A stretch of 64,000 nt of DNA from Calvatia gigantea. Lineage: Eukaryota > Basidiomycota > Agaricomycetes > Agaricales > Lycoperdaceae. The first letter of the stretch is position 1; each line of letters begins with the position of its first letter. The stretch spans positions 1,902,168-1,966,167 of the forward strand of contig JACAAK010000010.1 of NCBI GenBank assembly GCA_025093985.1, read 5' to 3'. Below are positions 1-12,485 of this stretch, one piece after another. The translations under genes were made by a program, and so were the position numbers. The notes below the pieces were generated by a model. It did no database searches and was not told the origin of the DNA. It worked only from the letters and a program-made list of their open reading frames with translations.

Positions 1-906
1 CTTTTTTGGGTCGACCGTGAGCATTCTTGTCAGAAGGTCCTTCGCCGCGGGATCAATCCAGTTGGGCATGTCATACTTTCCTGCTTTGACCTTGGAGAGC
101 AGATTCCGAATATTCTTGTCGTCGAAGGGAAGTCGGCCGGTCAAAAGGGCAAACAAGATGACACCACAGCTCCAGATATCGGTCGCCGTTCCTTGGTACT
201 TCTCACCGTTGACGATTTCGGGACTAGCATAATGCGGGGAGCCACAACTAGTTTCCAGCTCAAACGACGGAAGTGCGAACGTGGCCATCCCCCAATCCGC
301 GATCTTGAGTAAAGGAGGCTCCAGAGAGGCAATAAGAATGTTCTCCGGCTTGAGGTCTCGATGAATAATAGAAAAGGAGTGTGCGTAATTGAGGCCAGAG
401 ATTATTTGCTTAAAAAATTCCAGCGCTTCCTGAGGGGGGAGCCTCCCCCTGTTGACCAAGAAATCGAAAAGTTCCCCGCCTTGAACATACTCCAGGACAA
501 GAAAGAGCTCCTTTTCGCCTTCGAAGACGTCATAGATCCGCATGATATTCGGGTGATTCATGAGTTTCATCATTGCAACCTCCCGGTCTATTCCCAGCCG
601 CTGTTTATCGCATCTTTCTTGTTGAGTAGCCAGAGAGTGACGTGAGCTGACTGCGGGTGTTATAGGGAGGATCTTGACAGCCGCCAGTTGTCCAGTCCTT
701 CGGTGCTTAGCAATCTTAACACGTCCAGAGGCGCCTTTGCCAACACACTCCCCAAGTACCCAGGGTCCAATAGTCTTGGGGTCTGTCGGGAGATCGAACG
801 TTGCGGTAGAGCCTACGGCAGCTTTTTCCTTTGCCCAGCGAGTTCCAAGAGGTGCCGTATATTGGATAGGAGGTGCCCGTGGAGGACTATCTGAAATATA
901 GGGCAT
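1..906 (-). CDS. Nim1/Hsl1/Gin4-type Ser/Thr kinase, 5' part only
   Basis: The minus strand is open from an ATG at 906 to the window edge (302 codons, no intron needed), so the 3' end lies outside. It encodes a full N-terminal kinase lobe and most of the catalytic lobe. Seen: glycine loop GKGASGRV near residue 56, the VAIK-type lysine in LAAVKIL, HRDLKPEN, a metal-binding triplet written DWG (IADWGMA) rather than DFG, the activation segment with CGSPHYASPEI, and DIWSCGVIL. The ETSCGSPHYASPE block is typical of fungal Nim1-related kinases (Hsl1, Gin4, Cdr2), which delay or time mitotic entry from the septin or cortical site. The long C-terminal regulatory part cannot be judged. The family call is firm; the exact ortholog is not. 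Confidence 0.88.
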   Translation of the reverse strand, partial: MPYISDSPPRAPPIQYTAPLGTRWAKEKAAVGSTATFDLPTDPKTIGPWVLGECVGKGASGRVKIAKHRRTGQLAAVKILPITPAVSSRHSLATQQERCDKQRLGIDREVAMMKLMNHPNIMRIYDVFEGEKELFLVLEYVQGGELFDFLVNRGRLPPQEALEFFKQIISGLNYAHSFSIIHRDLKPENILIASLEPPLLKIADWGMATFALPSFELETSCGSPHYASPEIVNGEKYQGTATDIWSCGVILFALLTGRLPFDDKNIRNLLSKVKAGKYDMPNWIDPAAKDLLTRMLTVDPKK

Positions 907-1121
907 GTAATATGATTATGTAGTATAGAGTAGGAAGAGCAAGGATACAAGGGGGTGCACGACCAGCGGGCGCGAGAGAGAGCGTCAGACGAGACTTGGT
1001 CAATGAAAGCCACCACGGTCAGGAATCTTATCAAACAGTGACAGTGGGATCATGTGATGTGATGCTCATCCGGTGTCACGCTCCGCTGGATTCCTTCTGT
1101 CCGAGGTTCCTCTTCATTTTT

Positions 1122-4097
1122 ATGCTCACTTCCTCCAGTGTTAGGTGGAGGCCTGTTTTCACTGGGATAACCCGCAAAAATGTTGCAAGCCTTCGACAAA
1201 TGCACAGCCTTTACGCGGTTCTCGCAAGGCCCCATCCAACCACTGCACGCGGCGCAACCGAGGAACGAGCTCAACCAATTTCGACTGGGAAGAATGGCTT
1301 TAGAAACTACGGGACTTCTCCCCAGTCCCTACAGCTCCTTGTAGAGGAGTCTAGGTATGACGAGGCCGGTGCTATGCTTTTAGAACTGCGGTTACGCCGG
1401 ATCCAGCTTCAACCACACCCCATTTATCTCAAGGCGATCGGTCACTTTCTTTCACAAGAAGTCCTCTGTCACAAGGACCGTGAGGTTCTGAAGTTTTGGC
1501 TCGAGCTCTTACCAAAAGTCCAAAGCTCTACCTCTGTCGTTCTCGAGGGTTTTCTGACTGACCTCCGGCGCCATACCACAGCACAACCTGTGTTCACAAT
1601 GTTGGTGGGTCGCGCACTCGCTCAGAAGGGTTATAGATCACTAGTGGAGGATGAAATTCTTCCTGTAGCAAGAACATCTTTGGATGGAGATGCCTTTGCG
1701 TCATTTGAACAAGAATTGTCTCAATCTCTGGCTGATTCTGTTGTGCGGGCGACTTCATTGGGGTCAACTCCCATGGACTTTCCTGAAGTGTTTGAAGATG
1801 CTTCAGAAGACTATGCTTCTATCATGGCAACCTCCGCTCCTCCTCCGCCATCTGTTAGTCGAGATTGTCGAGGCGACGCTACCGCAAACACTTCCAGCTC
1901 CTGATCCAACGGACGGCTCTGTGTTTGAAAACGAAACAGACGAGGACTACCTCATTCATCGACCCGATGGCCTCTATTCCCCACGTCAATTCCCAGCAGA
2001 TGAACTCCACCAACTCGTTGGGAGCGAACGATACGACGACGCCTTCCATCTTCTTTCGGAACTCCAACACCTCCGCATCCAGATTCCATTCTCCCAAATT
2101 TTTGGGACCGTCGCCCTCGCAGTCTTGCGAAAACCTCCATCAGAAGACTATACGTCGGAAGAGCGATTAGAGTTGTTCACCACATGGTTCTCGCTTATAC
2201 CCCCTGTGCACGATGCACAGGGTACGAATAGTCTTCAGATCATCCAGCGAACGATTATGCAAGCCTCACTCACTGATATCCCCCTCATAATGCGCTTCTG
2301 CACAATTCTTGTCGGGAAGGGCTACGCCGGTTTGGTCGGTCGACAGGAACTAGCGGTGGTTATGCGTTTTGCTTCTGCTGATGACGTTCGGCAACACATC
2401 TGGGAACTAGAATCCGCTTATTTAGAATACTGGAACACATACCAGCCGGAGAAGGCCGCTTCTGAAAGTATTAATTTCTCAAGAAGGATTCGGAGTGACG
2501 CCGTCCGATACCTCGCCTACTCTGGGAAGGTGGAAGAAGCACTTTCCCTCATCCCAGAACGCGGAAGCCAAGTGCAGTTGTCAGCGTACACCTACGACAA
2601 ACTCCTCCGCACACTTAGTGATACCAGCAACCCAGTCTATGCACGGTCCATCCGACATGTAGAGTCTCTTCGGGAAGAGATTGTCGGGGAGGGCCCTCAG
2701 GCCAAAATGCGACAACTGTTCGCCGAGGTAGAAGATACGGCCATGGCAGCCGAATTGCACACCGCTGGAATTAATGAGCACACTGGAACATTATCAGAAA
2801 CCCTAAGATACGTCAAGCGCGCTCTGAAAAGAGCCGAAGACAATCCACATCCCTTCATCATCGCCGAATTCCTCGAACGGTACCTTGCCACGGGCCGTAC
2901 GCGGGCTCCAACACTCTTGTTAAACCTTGCCACAAGGACGAGTTACCACAGCACCTCAATTCTTCTCTTTGCCGAAATGTTGTATTATCGCCGTCTTGGA
3001 CAGCATCACCTCATCATTCGGACGTTCGTTGATCATTTCTATATTTCTGGTGTCCCCCGCGAAGAGGTGCTACGAATCTACAGCTCAACACCAGATCTCC
3101 AATCTGCGTCCGGCTTAAACTCAGCCTTGTTCCCTCATCAGCCAGAAGAATACAGCTCCCTCACTCGGATATGCAACTTCTCCCCCTCTACCCATCTCCC
3201 TCGCGGAAAAGCTTGGCCCATGAAAGTTCATTGTAACCTCGTGTGGCACGCTCTTGTTGTCCTCACGCCTACGGACTTTGAGCTCGAAAATCTCTACTCC
3301 AAGCTCCTCAACCTCGCCCGCGGCAAAGATTTGATTCACTTCGCCCCCATACCTTACATCCCTAACACCCCTTCTCCCTCCGCCGTCATGGGGAAGGCGT
3401 GTCGATCACGCTGCTTTCACGCCCTTCATGCGCAGACTGATGTCGATGGCCGGCCCGGGCCGTGGATCGCAGATCATCAACGATATGGTCGGCCTCGACA
3501 TCCAGCCAAGTGTATACCATTTCACAGAACTGGCTGGGTATTACGCGAGGACTGGCAAAGTGGAACCTGCGATGGTTTTACTCGATCATCTGGAATCCTC
3601 ATCCGGGTTAATGGAACGGTTGAAGATACAGCGGTCAGAGAATGAACATAATCCTCGAGGTCTCGTCGGCTCATCATCATCTCACTCTCCATCTACCCCA
3701 GTGGCCTCAGACAATGGTTCGGAGGTTGGATCTCAATCTAGTCGGGTGTACAAAATTCCTGAGCCCGATCTAGCGTTCTACACCTCCCTTATGCGCGGTT
3801 TCCTCATCTCGAAGTCCATATCTGGGTTCGAGCGGGTCCATAAACGTCTCCTCGAGCTACGGAAATTACTTCCCAAGAAGCAGTTCGACAAGAACCAAGA
3901 GGCAATTTTGAACGAAGTATATTCAGATTTTCGAGCGTTGAGCCGGAAGCATGGGTACGATTGGAAAAAACAACAGAAGGTTGGATTTAAGACTTGGTTG
4001 GAGGTGAGTGTGTTCGTCCTCCCTGCATGCAGTGAATTTAAATGGTGCTGTTTGGTAATAGAACCACAAGCGGAGGAAACAGGAAGATGGGCGTTAA
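1122..4097 (+). CDS. PPR-like helical repeat protein, probably mitochondrial, with two frame changes
   Basis: Three long reading frames follow each other and read as one protein: about 1122-1860, then 1860-3390, then 3390-4003. A 58-base intron (4004-4061, GTGAGT...TAG) leads to a short basic last exon ending in TAA at 4095-4097. The chosen ATG at 1122 gives an N-terminus rich in Arg, Ser and Thr and poor in acids (MLTSSSVRW...), as in mitochondrial presequences. Helical-hairpin segments such as YYARTGKVEPAMVLL near 3540 resemble pentatricopeptide repeats; fungal PPR proteins act in organelle RNA expression. The first module (about 1324-1720) is a diverged copy of the second (about 1996-2430). 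No convincing intron explains the frame changes near 1855 and 3395; both are +1. It could be an assembly problem, or an upstream truncated duplicate joined to a complete gene. Confidence 0.68.
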
Positions 4098-4641
4098 TGT
4101 TGCTTTCAATAAACGGCCTAACTCGTATGGAGATTGACCGGGGAGGTACGATGATTTTCGTCTTGGCTAGACGAGAAGGATATTGTGAGGCGCGGGAAGG
4201 TTCCCCATTTAGTTTCTGGACACGGACATAGGCAACTTCCGCCATCTTTCACTGCCCACGACAAGTTGGATGGTGGACAAAGGCGGTAAGTTGGTCAGAT
4301 GTCGGGGGGAGGCCAAATCCTGCACTATTTTATGGTGATTGTCTTTAGCTCACCGTCGGTAGAGCCGTCGCAAGGTCCTCTGGACCCTTAACTCTACTCA
4401 TCTCCGTTCAAAATCTGGTCATACGTGTGGGCTGGCGTTGTAGTCACGGCAATGAGCGAAGAGAACGGAAGACGTGGGGACTGGCAGATAGCATTGCTTG
4501 GGCGTTAGCGGTCCAAGTTTGTGTCTCATTGCTCCATACAACTACACTTACGTACCATCATCACCCAATAAATCAGAGATATTTGACACCCAAGTTATAA
4601 CCAACTTCCGCCGCCGTCATCGCCTCCATCTCCCACCCTCG
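4098..4641. other. Intergenic spacer
   Basis: No coding signal was found between the PPR-like gene and the following small gene. The minus-strand open frame at 3778-4245 is a shadow of the PPR 3' end. Confidence 0.5.
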
Positions 4642-5362
4642 ATGGCACCAGCTGCAGCCACAAGCATTCCCCTCTCTCCTCGAGAACTCCGTCGTCGCTC
4701 AATCCCCCCCGCTTCCGCTGATGCCTCCCAACCACTGAGCTTAGTCCTCCCCCCAGAACAGAAGGAAATCGCACAGCGGCCTGCACAATCCTCATCCGCT
4801 TTGAGTCGCGGCAGACGTCTCAAAGCTGAGCAACACAGCAGCGATCGCAAGCACGCTGCCACAATTATGCACCCGCCTAACGCAACTGTCCAGGCCACTG
4901 CTACCCGAGGAAACGTGGCTCAACAACAGTCTCAGATGAATGACTTGCAGCCAGAGGCTGGAGAAGCTGTGGAAGATGTTGAGGCCGGATCGAATAATAG
5001 GAAGAAACGGAAACGAATGGAAGAAGACGTGTAAGCTTATTTTTGCTGCTAACGGTTAGTCTTGACAGGCAGTCAGATCAAGTACGAGGCGCACCAGGCC
5101 TGCCTCCAGTGTATTAGATCGGCGGCCGCCTGCTATCTTTTATCCTCCTCTTCCCCGCATTCCTCTCGTGCTTCCCCTTATGTCCTGTCCTCCTCTCCCT
5201 CCTCTCCCAATGCTTCCCTCTCATGCTCACGCTTTTCCGAAAATAACACCTCAGCCTCCCACATCCAACGCCAAACCCAATGCTCATGTAGCTGGCGGTG
5301 ATGGCAGTAAGAAATCTACTATTCCACTTTTGTTTCGATCACTCACGGATGTTCTCCAGTAA
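4642..5362 (+). CDS. Small basic, proline/serine-rich hypothetical protein
   Basis: An ATG at 4642 opens a frame of about 130 codons (MAPAAATSIPLSPRELRR...) that ends in a basic, nuclear-localisation-like stretch (NNRKKRKRMEED) at about 5000-5027. The frame stops just after it, but GTGTAAGC/GTAAGC at 5029-5036, a CTAAC branch-point-like element at about 5049-5053 and an AG at 5068 suggest a short intron. Splicing from 5029 would continue into a proline-rich frame ending at 5362. I do not recognise a domain. It is low complexity, probably disordered and perhaps nuclear. The 3' half of this model is weak; the gene could simply end at 5034. Confidence 0.4.
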
Positions 5363-5555
5363 CACAAATAGAAGGAAAAAAGGTGATTGCCGTATCTTTG
5401 CTTTCGACTAGTGCTTTCATGGTATAGCGGCATCGAAGGTCCATCAAATGGTGGTTATGCTTGCAAGATGGCGTTCCTGGACTTGGAGCTACTTATCGGG
5501 GTTATGTCTCTGATTGTGTCAAGTTCAAAATACTCAAATACGTTACTTTTCTTAG

Positions 5556-7079
5556 GTCTTAGTTGACGCTCCGTTGGCTCAACTTGAACGCGTATTGAAG
5601 ACCCCTGCGAGACGGAAGGCTTTGCAGGAGTTGAAAGATGATCGCGCCCAACTGCTGATTGACTTTTTGTACTGGGTACGCAGCCCCACCCCGAATTCGC
5701 CTGCCACTGACGTCTCGTTCCCAACAGGTACTTTTACAACCTCGAGTGCCTTCCCAAGAACCATGGTTACGCAAGCACACGCTCATTGTGCTCTGTCAAC
5801 TTTCTGGAGCCTCAATGCTCTACCCTCACTGGTACGTCCTAAGGAATATAACATACCAATCCCACGAGGATAGTGGCGGGTTCTGCGACATATACAAGGG
5901 ACGCTATGATTCGCTGGAGCTTTGTTTGAAGCTTGTACGGGTGGCCCAAAAACCCCAGTTGGAGAGAGTACTCAAGGTTTTTCCCAGCTCCCCAGTTCGG
6001 ACTTGTAATCTGGAACCCAACTAATTTATCCTCAGGTTTTCGCCAAGGAAGCAATTTTATGGGGACAACTTCATCACCCAAACATCACACCCTTCTATGG
6101 AATATTTTACCTTAACGACACGCAGAGAATGATTTGCCTCGTTTCACCTTGGATGAGCAACGGCAATATCGTCACATACTTAGGACGTAACTCAACCGTA
6201 TCCCGCAAGCCTCTGGTAAACTTCTCGTTCTCGTAGTCAACTTACCTTGTTGATCGGGGGACTGTCAGATTCGTGACATCGCCAGCGGCCTGAAATATCT
6301 CCATGACGAAAACATTATCCATGCTGATCTCAAGGGGGTAAGTGTGACAAACTGGCTCGGCGAACTACAACTCATGGACATAGGTAAACATTCTTGTGGA
6401 CAATTTTGGGAGAGCTTGTATCACCGACTTCGGGATATCAACCATCTGGACAAACAAGACACTGGGATTCACATACATGACAGTTGGGGTGGTTGGCCGT
6501 TCAGTTCGATGGGCATCTCCTGAGCTGCTCAAGGAGGGCGCAAGCCCTAGTCGAGAGAGTGACATCTGGGCTTTTGGATGTGTTTGCTATGAAGTACGCC
6601 CATCCCTCGTGTAACGTAGACCGTTGGATAACACCCGAGATAGGTTCTTACTCGAAGACTACCATTTCAAGATTGCACTCAGGATTATCAGATTATTTTT
6701 CTGCTCGCTGAAGGTAAACCTCCCGTTCAACGTGGCGAAGAATCCAAGTTGGAGGACATCTTGGATACGGTCGACGACAACATGTGGGAGCTGATGAATT
6801 GGTGCTGGTCGGCCAAGCCCACAGAACGGCCCAACATGCAAACAGATATTGGAGAAGCTTGAGCTAGAAGGGTTGGCAGACACGGAACCCAATGGTGAAG
6901 CTCGATCCTTGCGGGAGAGTCAATATTTACAGGCAGCACTTGGGAAGAGTTCAGATATCAAGATTGATATGGTCAAGGTTGGCGAAATTCTTGCGGAGGT
7001 AGGTCACCCGTTGTACCGTAAACTTGAACTCGCTTACATGAGGTCGCATAGCTCTAATATACAGGCTCATAACCCTTGA
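5556..7079 (+). CDS. TKL-like protein kinase, family copy A
   Basis: Exons can be placed with phase agreement: 5556-5675, 5728-5976, 6036-6215, 6269 to about 6340, then the exon carrying the DFG motif, and later exons. Introns are 52-59 bases. The first exon encodes the family helix block (KALQELKDDRAQLLIDFLY). The kinase has lysine in LCLKLVR, HADLKG at 6320-6337 (no RD arginine), DFG at 6425-6433, ASPE, and DIWAFGCVCYE. The tail carries LGKSSDIKIDMVKVGEILAE and a last mini-exon EAHNP ending at 7079. One extra A at about 6839-6845 (CAAACAG where paralogs imply CAACAG) breaks the frame after ERPNMQ. No N-terminal four-helix region is seen upstream, so the copy is either 5'-truncated or the start is missed. 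Substrate unknown. Confidence 0.72.
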
Positions 7080-7767
7080 CTCAGGGCGACGGCGCTCCGC
7101 CCATGCGCTGTCGGCGTGTATTCTTGCATTTGATAACCCACCCCCACTCTGCCTATATTATTTATAGATTAACGTGTCTTAAACATCTGAAGAGCTCCCT
7201 TTTGCCCTTCCAAACCACCCACTGTATTGTATGGGGGTAGCTGTGAGGCTACATGTAAGTGTTGCACTGACGGTGTTTTGGCCATGCAGTAGCGATGTGT
7301 GTTCAATAACCAACCCCACTTTCCTTCCTTCTGTAACTCTTCCAACATAAAGTTCATGAACTTATGTATCCACATTGACATACCTTCCTGTCATTTTTCT
7401 GGAAGCTGGTACACACTTATCAAGTCAGGGGAAAGTCGACAGATGTTAGGGAGAAGAAAAAAGGATATATTAACCCAAGGGATAAGCTACTTAAATTGCT
7501 ACATGTGTTAGGTCTATGCACAAAAGTTCCATGAAAACATCGAAGAATAGATAACAGATACATGTCGGAGGCCTGGTAACCACCAAGCCACCCCAAAGCC
7601 GCCTCCGCCAACTACCACCATGCACCGAGGTCGTTCAGATATCCCACAAAAAGGTGGGCGCGTAGTGGGAGAAGACGACAGAGCTCGACGGCGACGAGAA
7701 AACGGTTAAAACGAGAGTGGCGCGCGCGGGGGGGAGGTACTGTACCATATGCATACAACAATGGGAC
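7080..7767. other. Intergenic spacer, convergent gene ends
   Basis: This lies between the 3' ends of kinase A (+) and the TFIIE alpha gene (-). No gene, repeat or RNA was recognised. It probably holds the two 3' UTRs and poly(A) signals. Confidence 0.45.
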
Positions 7768-10042
7768 TCAAGATCTGGATTGCATAATCTCGAAATACGC
7801 CGTATACTCGTCTGGCGTCATTAGCTCGTGGTCTTCCTCCGTCACTTGGGAGTATGGAATGGGTTTGCCATTTACTAGCAAAAAAAATCCACAAAGCTGA
7901 GTAGGGAAAGTGGGAGGATGTGAACCAAGTACGCACCGTAGACAAGGGGATCATCCTGTAGACCCGGTGCTACCTCTGTATCATATCCATACCCATCACC
8001 CATACCCACGTCCTCGGCTCCGCCATACCCGTAACCATTCACCACAGGCTCCTCTGCTGGCGTATCTACTCCGTTGCCATTGACATGTCCGTTGCTGCCC
8101 CCATTCACACCGGTCACACCGTTTGTGCCGTTCAAATCTGGGGTCAGCTTCAATATTTTACTGGCTTTAGCTGCAGCCCCGTCATCTTCCCTCGACCTCG
8201 ACCGTTTCCGATAATCGTTCAGAGAATCGAGGTATTCCGACGTTTGGCTTCCTATCCTCCTCTTCCTCTGCGCCAAAGTCACCGTATTCTGAGGGGTTGG
8301 AGCCGCCCGTCGCTGTGGGCGTTGGTGTTGGTTGAGCAGAGACTGTCGTTGACGCTGCCAGTGAGGCATAGTACTGTTCATAATCTAATCCGAGTTGTTT
8401 CAGACATGAAACGAACAACGAACGAAGAGGAAAAGCACCCACAATCCGCATCATCCTGCCCAGCTCTGGGCTTTTCCTCATCCGCATCTCCCATTATACC
8501 CAAACTTACATGACTCTCTTCAACGGTCACAATACTCTTCGACATCCCTATCACACCCAACCCTCTCAAAATATCATCATTCGAACCACCAGTACCACCA
8601 GCACCAAGCACCGGCACCGGCAGCAGCAGCCTTGGCCGCCTCCTCCGCCCTCGCATTCTCCATTATCCCCAATGCCGTCAAATCTCCCGTAATCGTACTC
8701 TTCAAATGCCACGCGGGTAGTGCATTCTGCTGTCTCTTCAACTCCGCCTCCGCTGCACGTTCTTGACGACGAGTGAATTCGTCTTTGTCCAATGCCATCA
8801 TGATACTTATCCCTTCGTCTTCTTTTCTGTTCGGATCCGAGCCGGCGACTTTGAGACCTCCTTGTGTTTGGGCGGATTTTTGTTTTTCGGATTCTGTGAC
8901 GTGGTTCTTGACCCAGGCCGCTACATCAAATCTATAAGACACACACATGCCAGTAGGTAAAAGAGAAAAAAAAAAAAACAATAAAAAGAAAGGCAAACGC
9001 ACGCAGGTAACACCATCGATTCACTCTTCTGCAAGCCCTCCCTAACAAACCTCATCTGATGATTAAACCGCTGCATCCTATCTTTACTCCCCTGCACACT
9101 CTCCGCATTCTCATTATCCACCACCTCCGCATGACATATCTCACACGCCATCAATCCGGTCGTAAAGTCCATCAACTTGTCTACGTCGAGCGGGGTGTAC
9201 GATTGTTTGCACAAAGTGCATACGTATCCTTTATTATCCAGTTCCTGTATATGGGTGGAAGAAGATCGGGGGTGCAATGGTGAGTAAGCAAGCCCATGCA
9301 GTGGGGGGGGGGAAGTCAGGTGTGAGACGTGAGGTGTGGGTGTGGAGATTGGGCGGAGGAGAGGGGGAGAGAACAGCCAGAAAAAAAAAGAAAAAAGAAC
9401 GTACATTGCGCAACGAGGAATCAATAATATGCCTCATTTTCGCAACCCTCCATTTCACGACGTTGCAAAAGTGTTGATAGTCGATAGTAGTAGTACTGTT
9501 TTCCAACAGACCGCTGTGCGCCTTCTTTCAGCTCGTTTTGTCTGTAGCTGTAAAACCGAAACACATTTCAGCATGCAGTTTTTTCAGGGAAGGAGGGTGA
9601 GGGAGCGATGCTGCTATGCTTACACTTTAACGAGGCTGTCGTTATTAAGAACGGCGATGACTTTATTCAGCTCTTTCGGTTGGAGACCCATTCTACCCGC
9701 AAGATCATCGTCCTTCAGGCTATAAAGAATCGACAAAGAGAGCAAAGCAGGTGTCAACACCGACAGAAACAGGACACAGAAATAATACAAAAACACAAAA
9801 TTACTCAAGAGAGACGGTGGGGGGGGGGGGGAGAAAACCCGAGAGAAAAAGAGAGACAGTGAACAGCCAAAAAAAAAACACACACACACACAGAAAGAAG
9901 GAAGAAAGGGAGGTTCCATATATACTTACACCGGATGCCGGGCAAGCTGGTCCATGATGATAGTGTACTTGGGCTCATAAAAGGCTCTGGAGACATATTG
10001 CACGAGTAATCGTAGTGTCTCCTGGTCCTCCTTGGTCGCCAT
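7768..10042 (-). CDS. TFA1: Transcription initiation factor TFIIE alpha subunit
   Basis: Start ATG at 10042; exons 9930-10042, 9624-9719, 9405-9547, from 9244, from about 8934, and further 3' exons; stop TGA at 7768-7770. TFIIE alpha recruits TFIIH to the RNA polymerase II pre-initiation complex. Seen: the N-terminal winged-helix region (RAFYEPKYTIIMDQL, LNNDSLVKVYRQNE, IDYQHFCNVVKWR), a zinc ribbon (YVCTLCKQSY ... LMACEICHAEV), an acidic/Ala-rich middle, and the acidic C-terminus VTEEDHELMTPDEY. Two extra bases break the frame: one in exon 3 at about 9488-9495 (exon length 143 where the phases require 142), another near 8238. Since this factor is essential, these are more likely assembly errors than mutations. 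Introns hold microsatellites (A and G runs, CA repeat near 9880). Confidence 0.9.
9290..9890. repeat. Low-complexity tracts in TFIIE alpha introns
   Basis: A G run near 9303-9311, A/AG-rich tracts at 9379-9397, a G run at 9819-9831, and an A run followed by CA repeats at 9869-9891. They lie in introns of the TFIIE alpha gene and could mislead base calling. Confidence 0.7.
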
Positions 10043-10361
10043 GGGCTGTGGGTGATCCTAGGGCCGTACGGTGAAGGAGAATCGAAAAAGCCGAGCTGCG
10101 GCCCGAACAGCTGCGCTCTTCTCCCTCGTTGGAGTCGTTGCCGATACTGACGTCGACGATGTGAGGGCTGGTTGTTTGCTGCGTGGCGCTGGACGGCTGG
10201 TGGTCGTCGTGGAAGAAGATGTGACGTTGGCTCTGCCGAGTATGGTTGTGGATTATGTAATTCACGGACTCGAATTTTTGTGTTGTTTTCCCAAAAAGAA
10301 AAAACAGGAAGGATAAAATAGTCTCGAGAAGTACAGTAGAAAATCCAAAGTAACTACCAAG

Positions 10362-11193
10362 CTAGTCGATGAGATACTTGCGCTTGAAGTATGAGCGTAG
10401 ATGCAGAATCTGCCATGCACCAAGAGCGGCCAACGAGAGAATGGAGAACCAAGCAAAGTTCTGGACGCGGATATTCGTCGAGGCTGTGTAGAGTGTTAGA
10501 CATGGAAGGAGGAGCAACGCAGGGAGAAGACTTACTATTCGTCAATGTGAAGCGTTCTTCTCGTTTTTTGAGATAATCCATCTCATCATAAATCTCCTTG
10601 ACGACTCCTTCTAGTTTGCGCATCTCGGTTTCCAGACTTGACAACGACTCCTGGTTGGCAATAGCACTGTAGCAACGACATCAGAACTGGGAGCTCATAC
10701 GAGACGAGACATCACATACTTGTAGTCAACAGCGTCCGCGCCAATATCCACGTCAAGATCCACAACTCTCGACATCTTGGACGCTTTGTCATACGGCACA
10801 TCTACGAATCTTTCATTACCACCATTCTACGCGTGGTAAGGACACGACCAACTCACCACCCTCGATATAATTCCTCAAACAAACACCAACCTCACCATCC
10901 CCATGAGTAGTAACCGCCAACCTCGTCTCGCCTTTAATTCCCTTCTTGCTCAAATACACATTATTCTGTGACGACGAGTCGACAATCTCAACATCTGTCC
11001 TCTGGTTATCACCAGGCCCGACGTTGGCTGTAACAATGACAAGGGTGTTCGGATGTGCCGCGTTCCATATACATTTTGGTGGTGGGTAACGGAATGCTTG
11101 AAGCGAGAACTTTATACCCAGTGCAGGGTTGGGAACGACAACTAGAAAGGAGAGAAGCGAAAGGAGAAGAGGGACGGCAGTGAAGGAGTGCAT
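10362..11193 (-). CDS. p24/emp24/gp25L family ER-Golgi cargo receptor (Erv25/TMED10-like)
   Basis: Four exons with agreeing phases: 10857-11193, 10801-10720, 10666-10536, 10483-10362, giving 223 residues, the normal p24 length. Introns are 53-55 bases. The protein starts with a signal peptide (MHSFTAVPLLLSLLSF...), followed by a GOLD domain with a Cys pair (KCIWNAA; GVCLRNY), the NVPYDKA-like site and the GADAVDY segment, a coiled coil (LETEMRKLEGVVKEIYDEM), one membrane helix (WFSILSLAALGAW) and a short cytosolic tail KRKYLID that would bind COP coats. p24 proteins cycle between ER and Golgi and select GPI-anchored cargo. No frame breaks. The ATG at 11193 is preferred over upstream ones because it starts the signal peptide. 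Confidence 0.92.
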
Positions 11194-12485
11194 GGCCCCA
11201 GGCCTCATAAGCAAGCAAGCAAACAAGGTTCTGGTCAATGGTCAAAAGTCAAATACGTGGCTCCCAATTTGGTAATGTTTCAAAGTAATTACGTAATTAA
11301 TAATGGGAAATCAAACGTGCTTCAAGACGAAGAGCATTATGCACCAGCTCAACTCAACGAGCAATGCAAGGAGAACGAGAACCTGGCAAGGAGAAAAGCC
11401 TCGTCATCGAGTATCCGTCTTAGAACATCACAATTTCTACATACGATTACCGTTGGCGCTTTCATAACGAACTTACTACGTCTGTGGGTGGGAAGTCATC
11501 AAGTACGAGTACCTGGGTGATTAGGGTGCGCAGGTATGCCTTTCCCTTCTACCAGTCTAGACGCCGAGCTGCATGCCACACGATATGATGATTGGGGTGG
11601 ATGGAGAATCACGGGCTTGAAGTCCTTACAAACTGCAAGCGATAGCTGAGAGTGGGGTGGTGCAAGAGAGGAGTAACATTTCCGAGAATCCAGCTCAAGA
11701 AATCCATCCCGTGATCATGCGCCCTTAGAGGCCGCTACGATCGAGTGAGGAGACGAATTCAAGAGCCTGGCTGCACGCGATTAATCCACCACTGGACTCC
11801 ATTGAATGCTGATTTGTCCGCTGCCTTTTGAACTTTATCGTTCCTCTGTTCCATAGCCGCCAGTTTTTTCCCCGGCCGGTAGGATCTCACCCGGTTTATC
11901 CTGTGGATATATGTATCGTGAGGTAATACTGAGAGGCTTGGAATTAAGTATCCAGTCCACCTTTTTGCAAAAGTTGAATAACGCGTCCAAGGTCTGTTTA
12001 CAAGGGTGATTCAGTCTCCTGAACATACCTGGGAAATCAGCAGCGCCGTTGTGAAACAAGCGACCGGGGAAAACTAAGGTGTAATTGGCTACGATCAATA
12101 AGCACAGCCAATTTGTATATAGGTCTTGTTTGCCTAATGTCAAGCGCCTAAAATGTGCTCTTTATCGTAAGGTCGAAATTTGACACTGACATTTGCGTGG
12201 CGAGTGAGCGGCAAAAGTAGACCGATGTTAACGGCTGTTGTGGGGTGGAAGTAACCATGAGAGAGAGGTTTGACTGAATCAATTAGGTCGGTTAAAACTT
12301 CGGGACACTGCCACGGGGGGGAAGCCTGCAACCTGCAGCTCTTGGCGTGATGTGATGGTGGTAGGATGTGGGAGTAAAAATCATTTCACGGCATCCCTTC
12401 CTTCTTCCTACTTATTGTCCATCCACACTTTCTTTTTCACACCTACTTACTATCCCAAAAAAAAAAGAAAAACACGCAGCCCCCC
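11194..12485. other. Divergent intergenic region
   Basis: This separates the divergently transcribed p24 gene (-) and MFS transporter gene (+). The open frame at 11835-12143 (-) has no recognisable domain and I do not support it as a gene. A short A-tract (12460-12470) lies just upstream of the transporter ATG. Confidence 0.45.

Noticed and set aside
3778..4245. Minus-strand open frame of 155 codons
   Set aside because: It overlaps the PPR-like 3' exons and has no domain or splice context.
11835..12331. Minus-strand frames between the p24 and MFS genes
   Set aside because: No domain, no clear start or splice signals.
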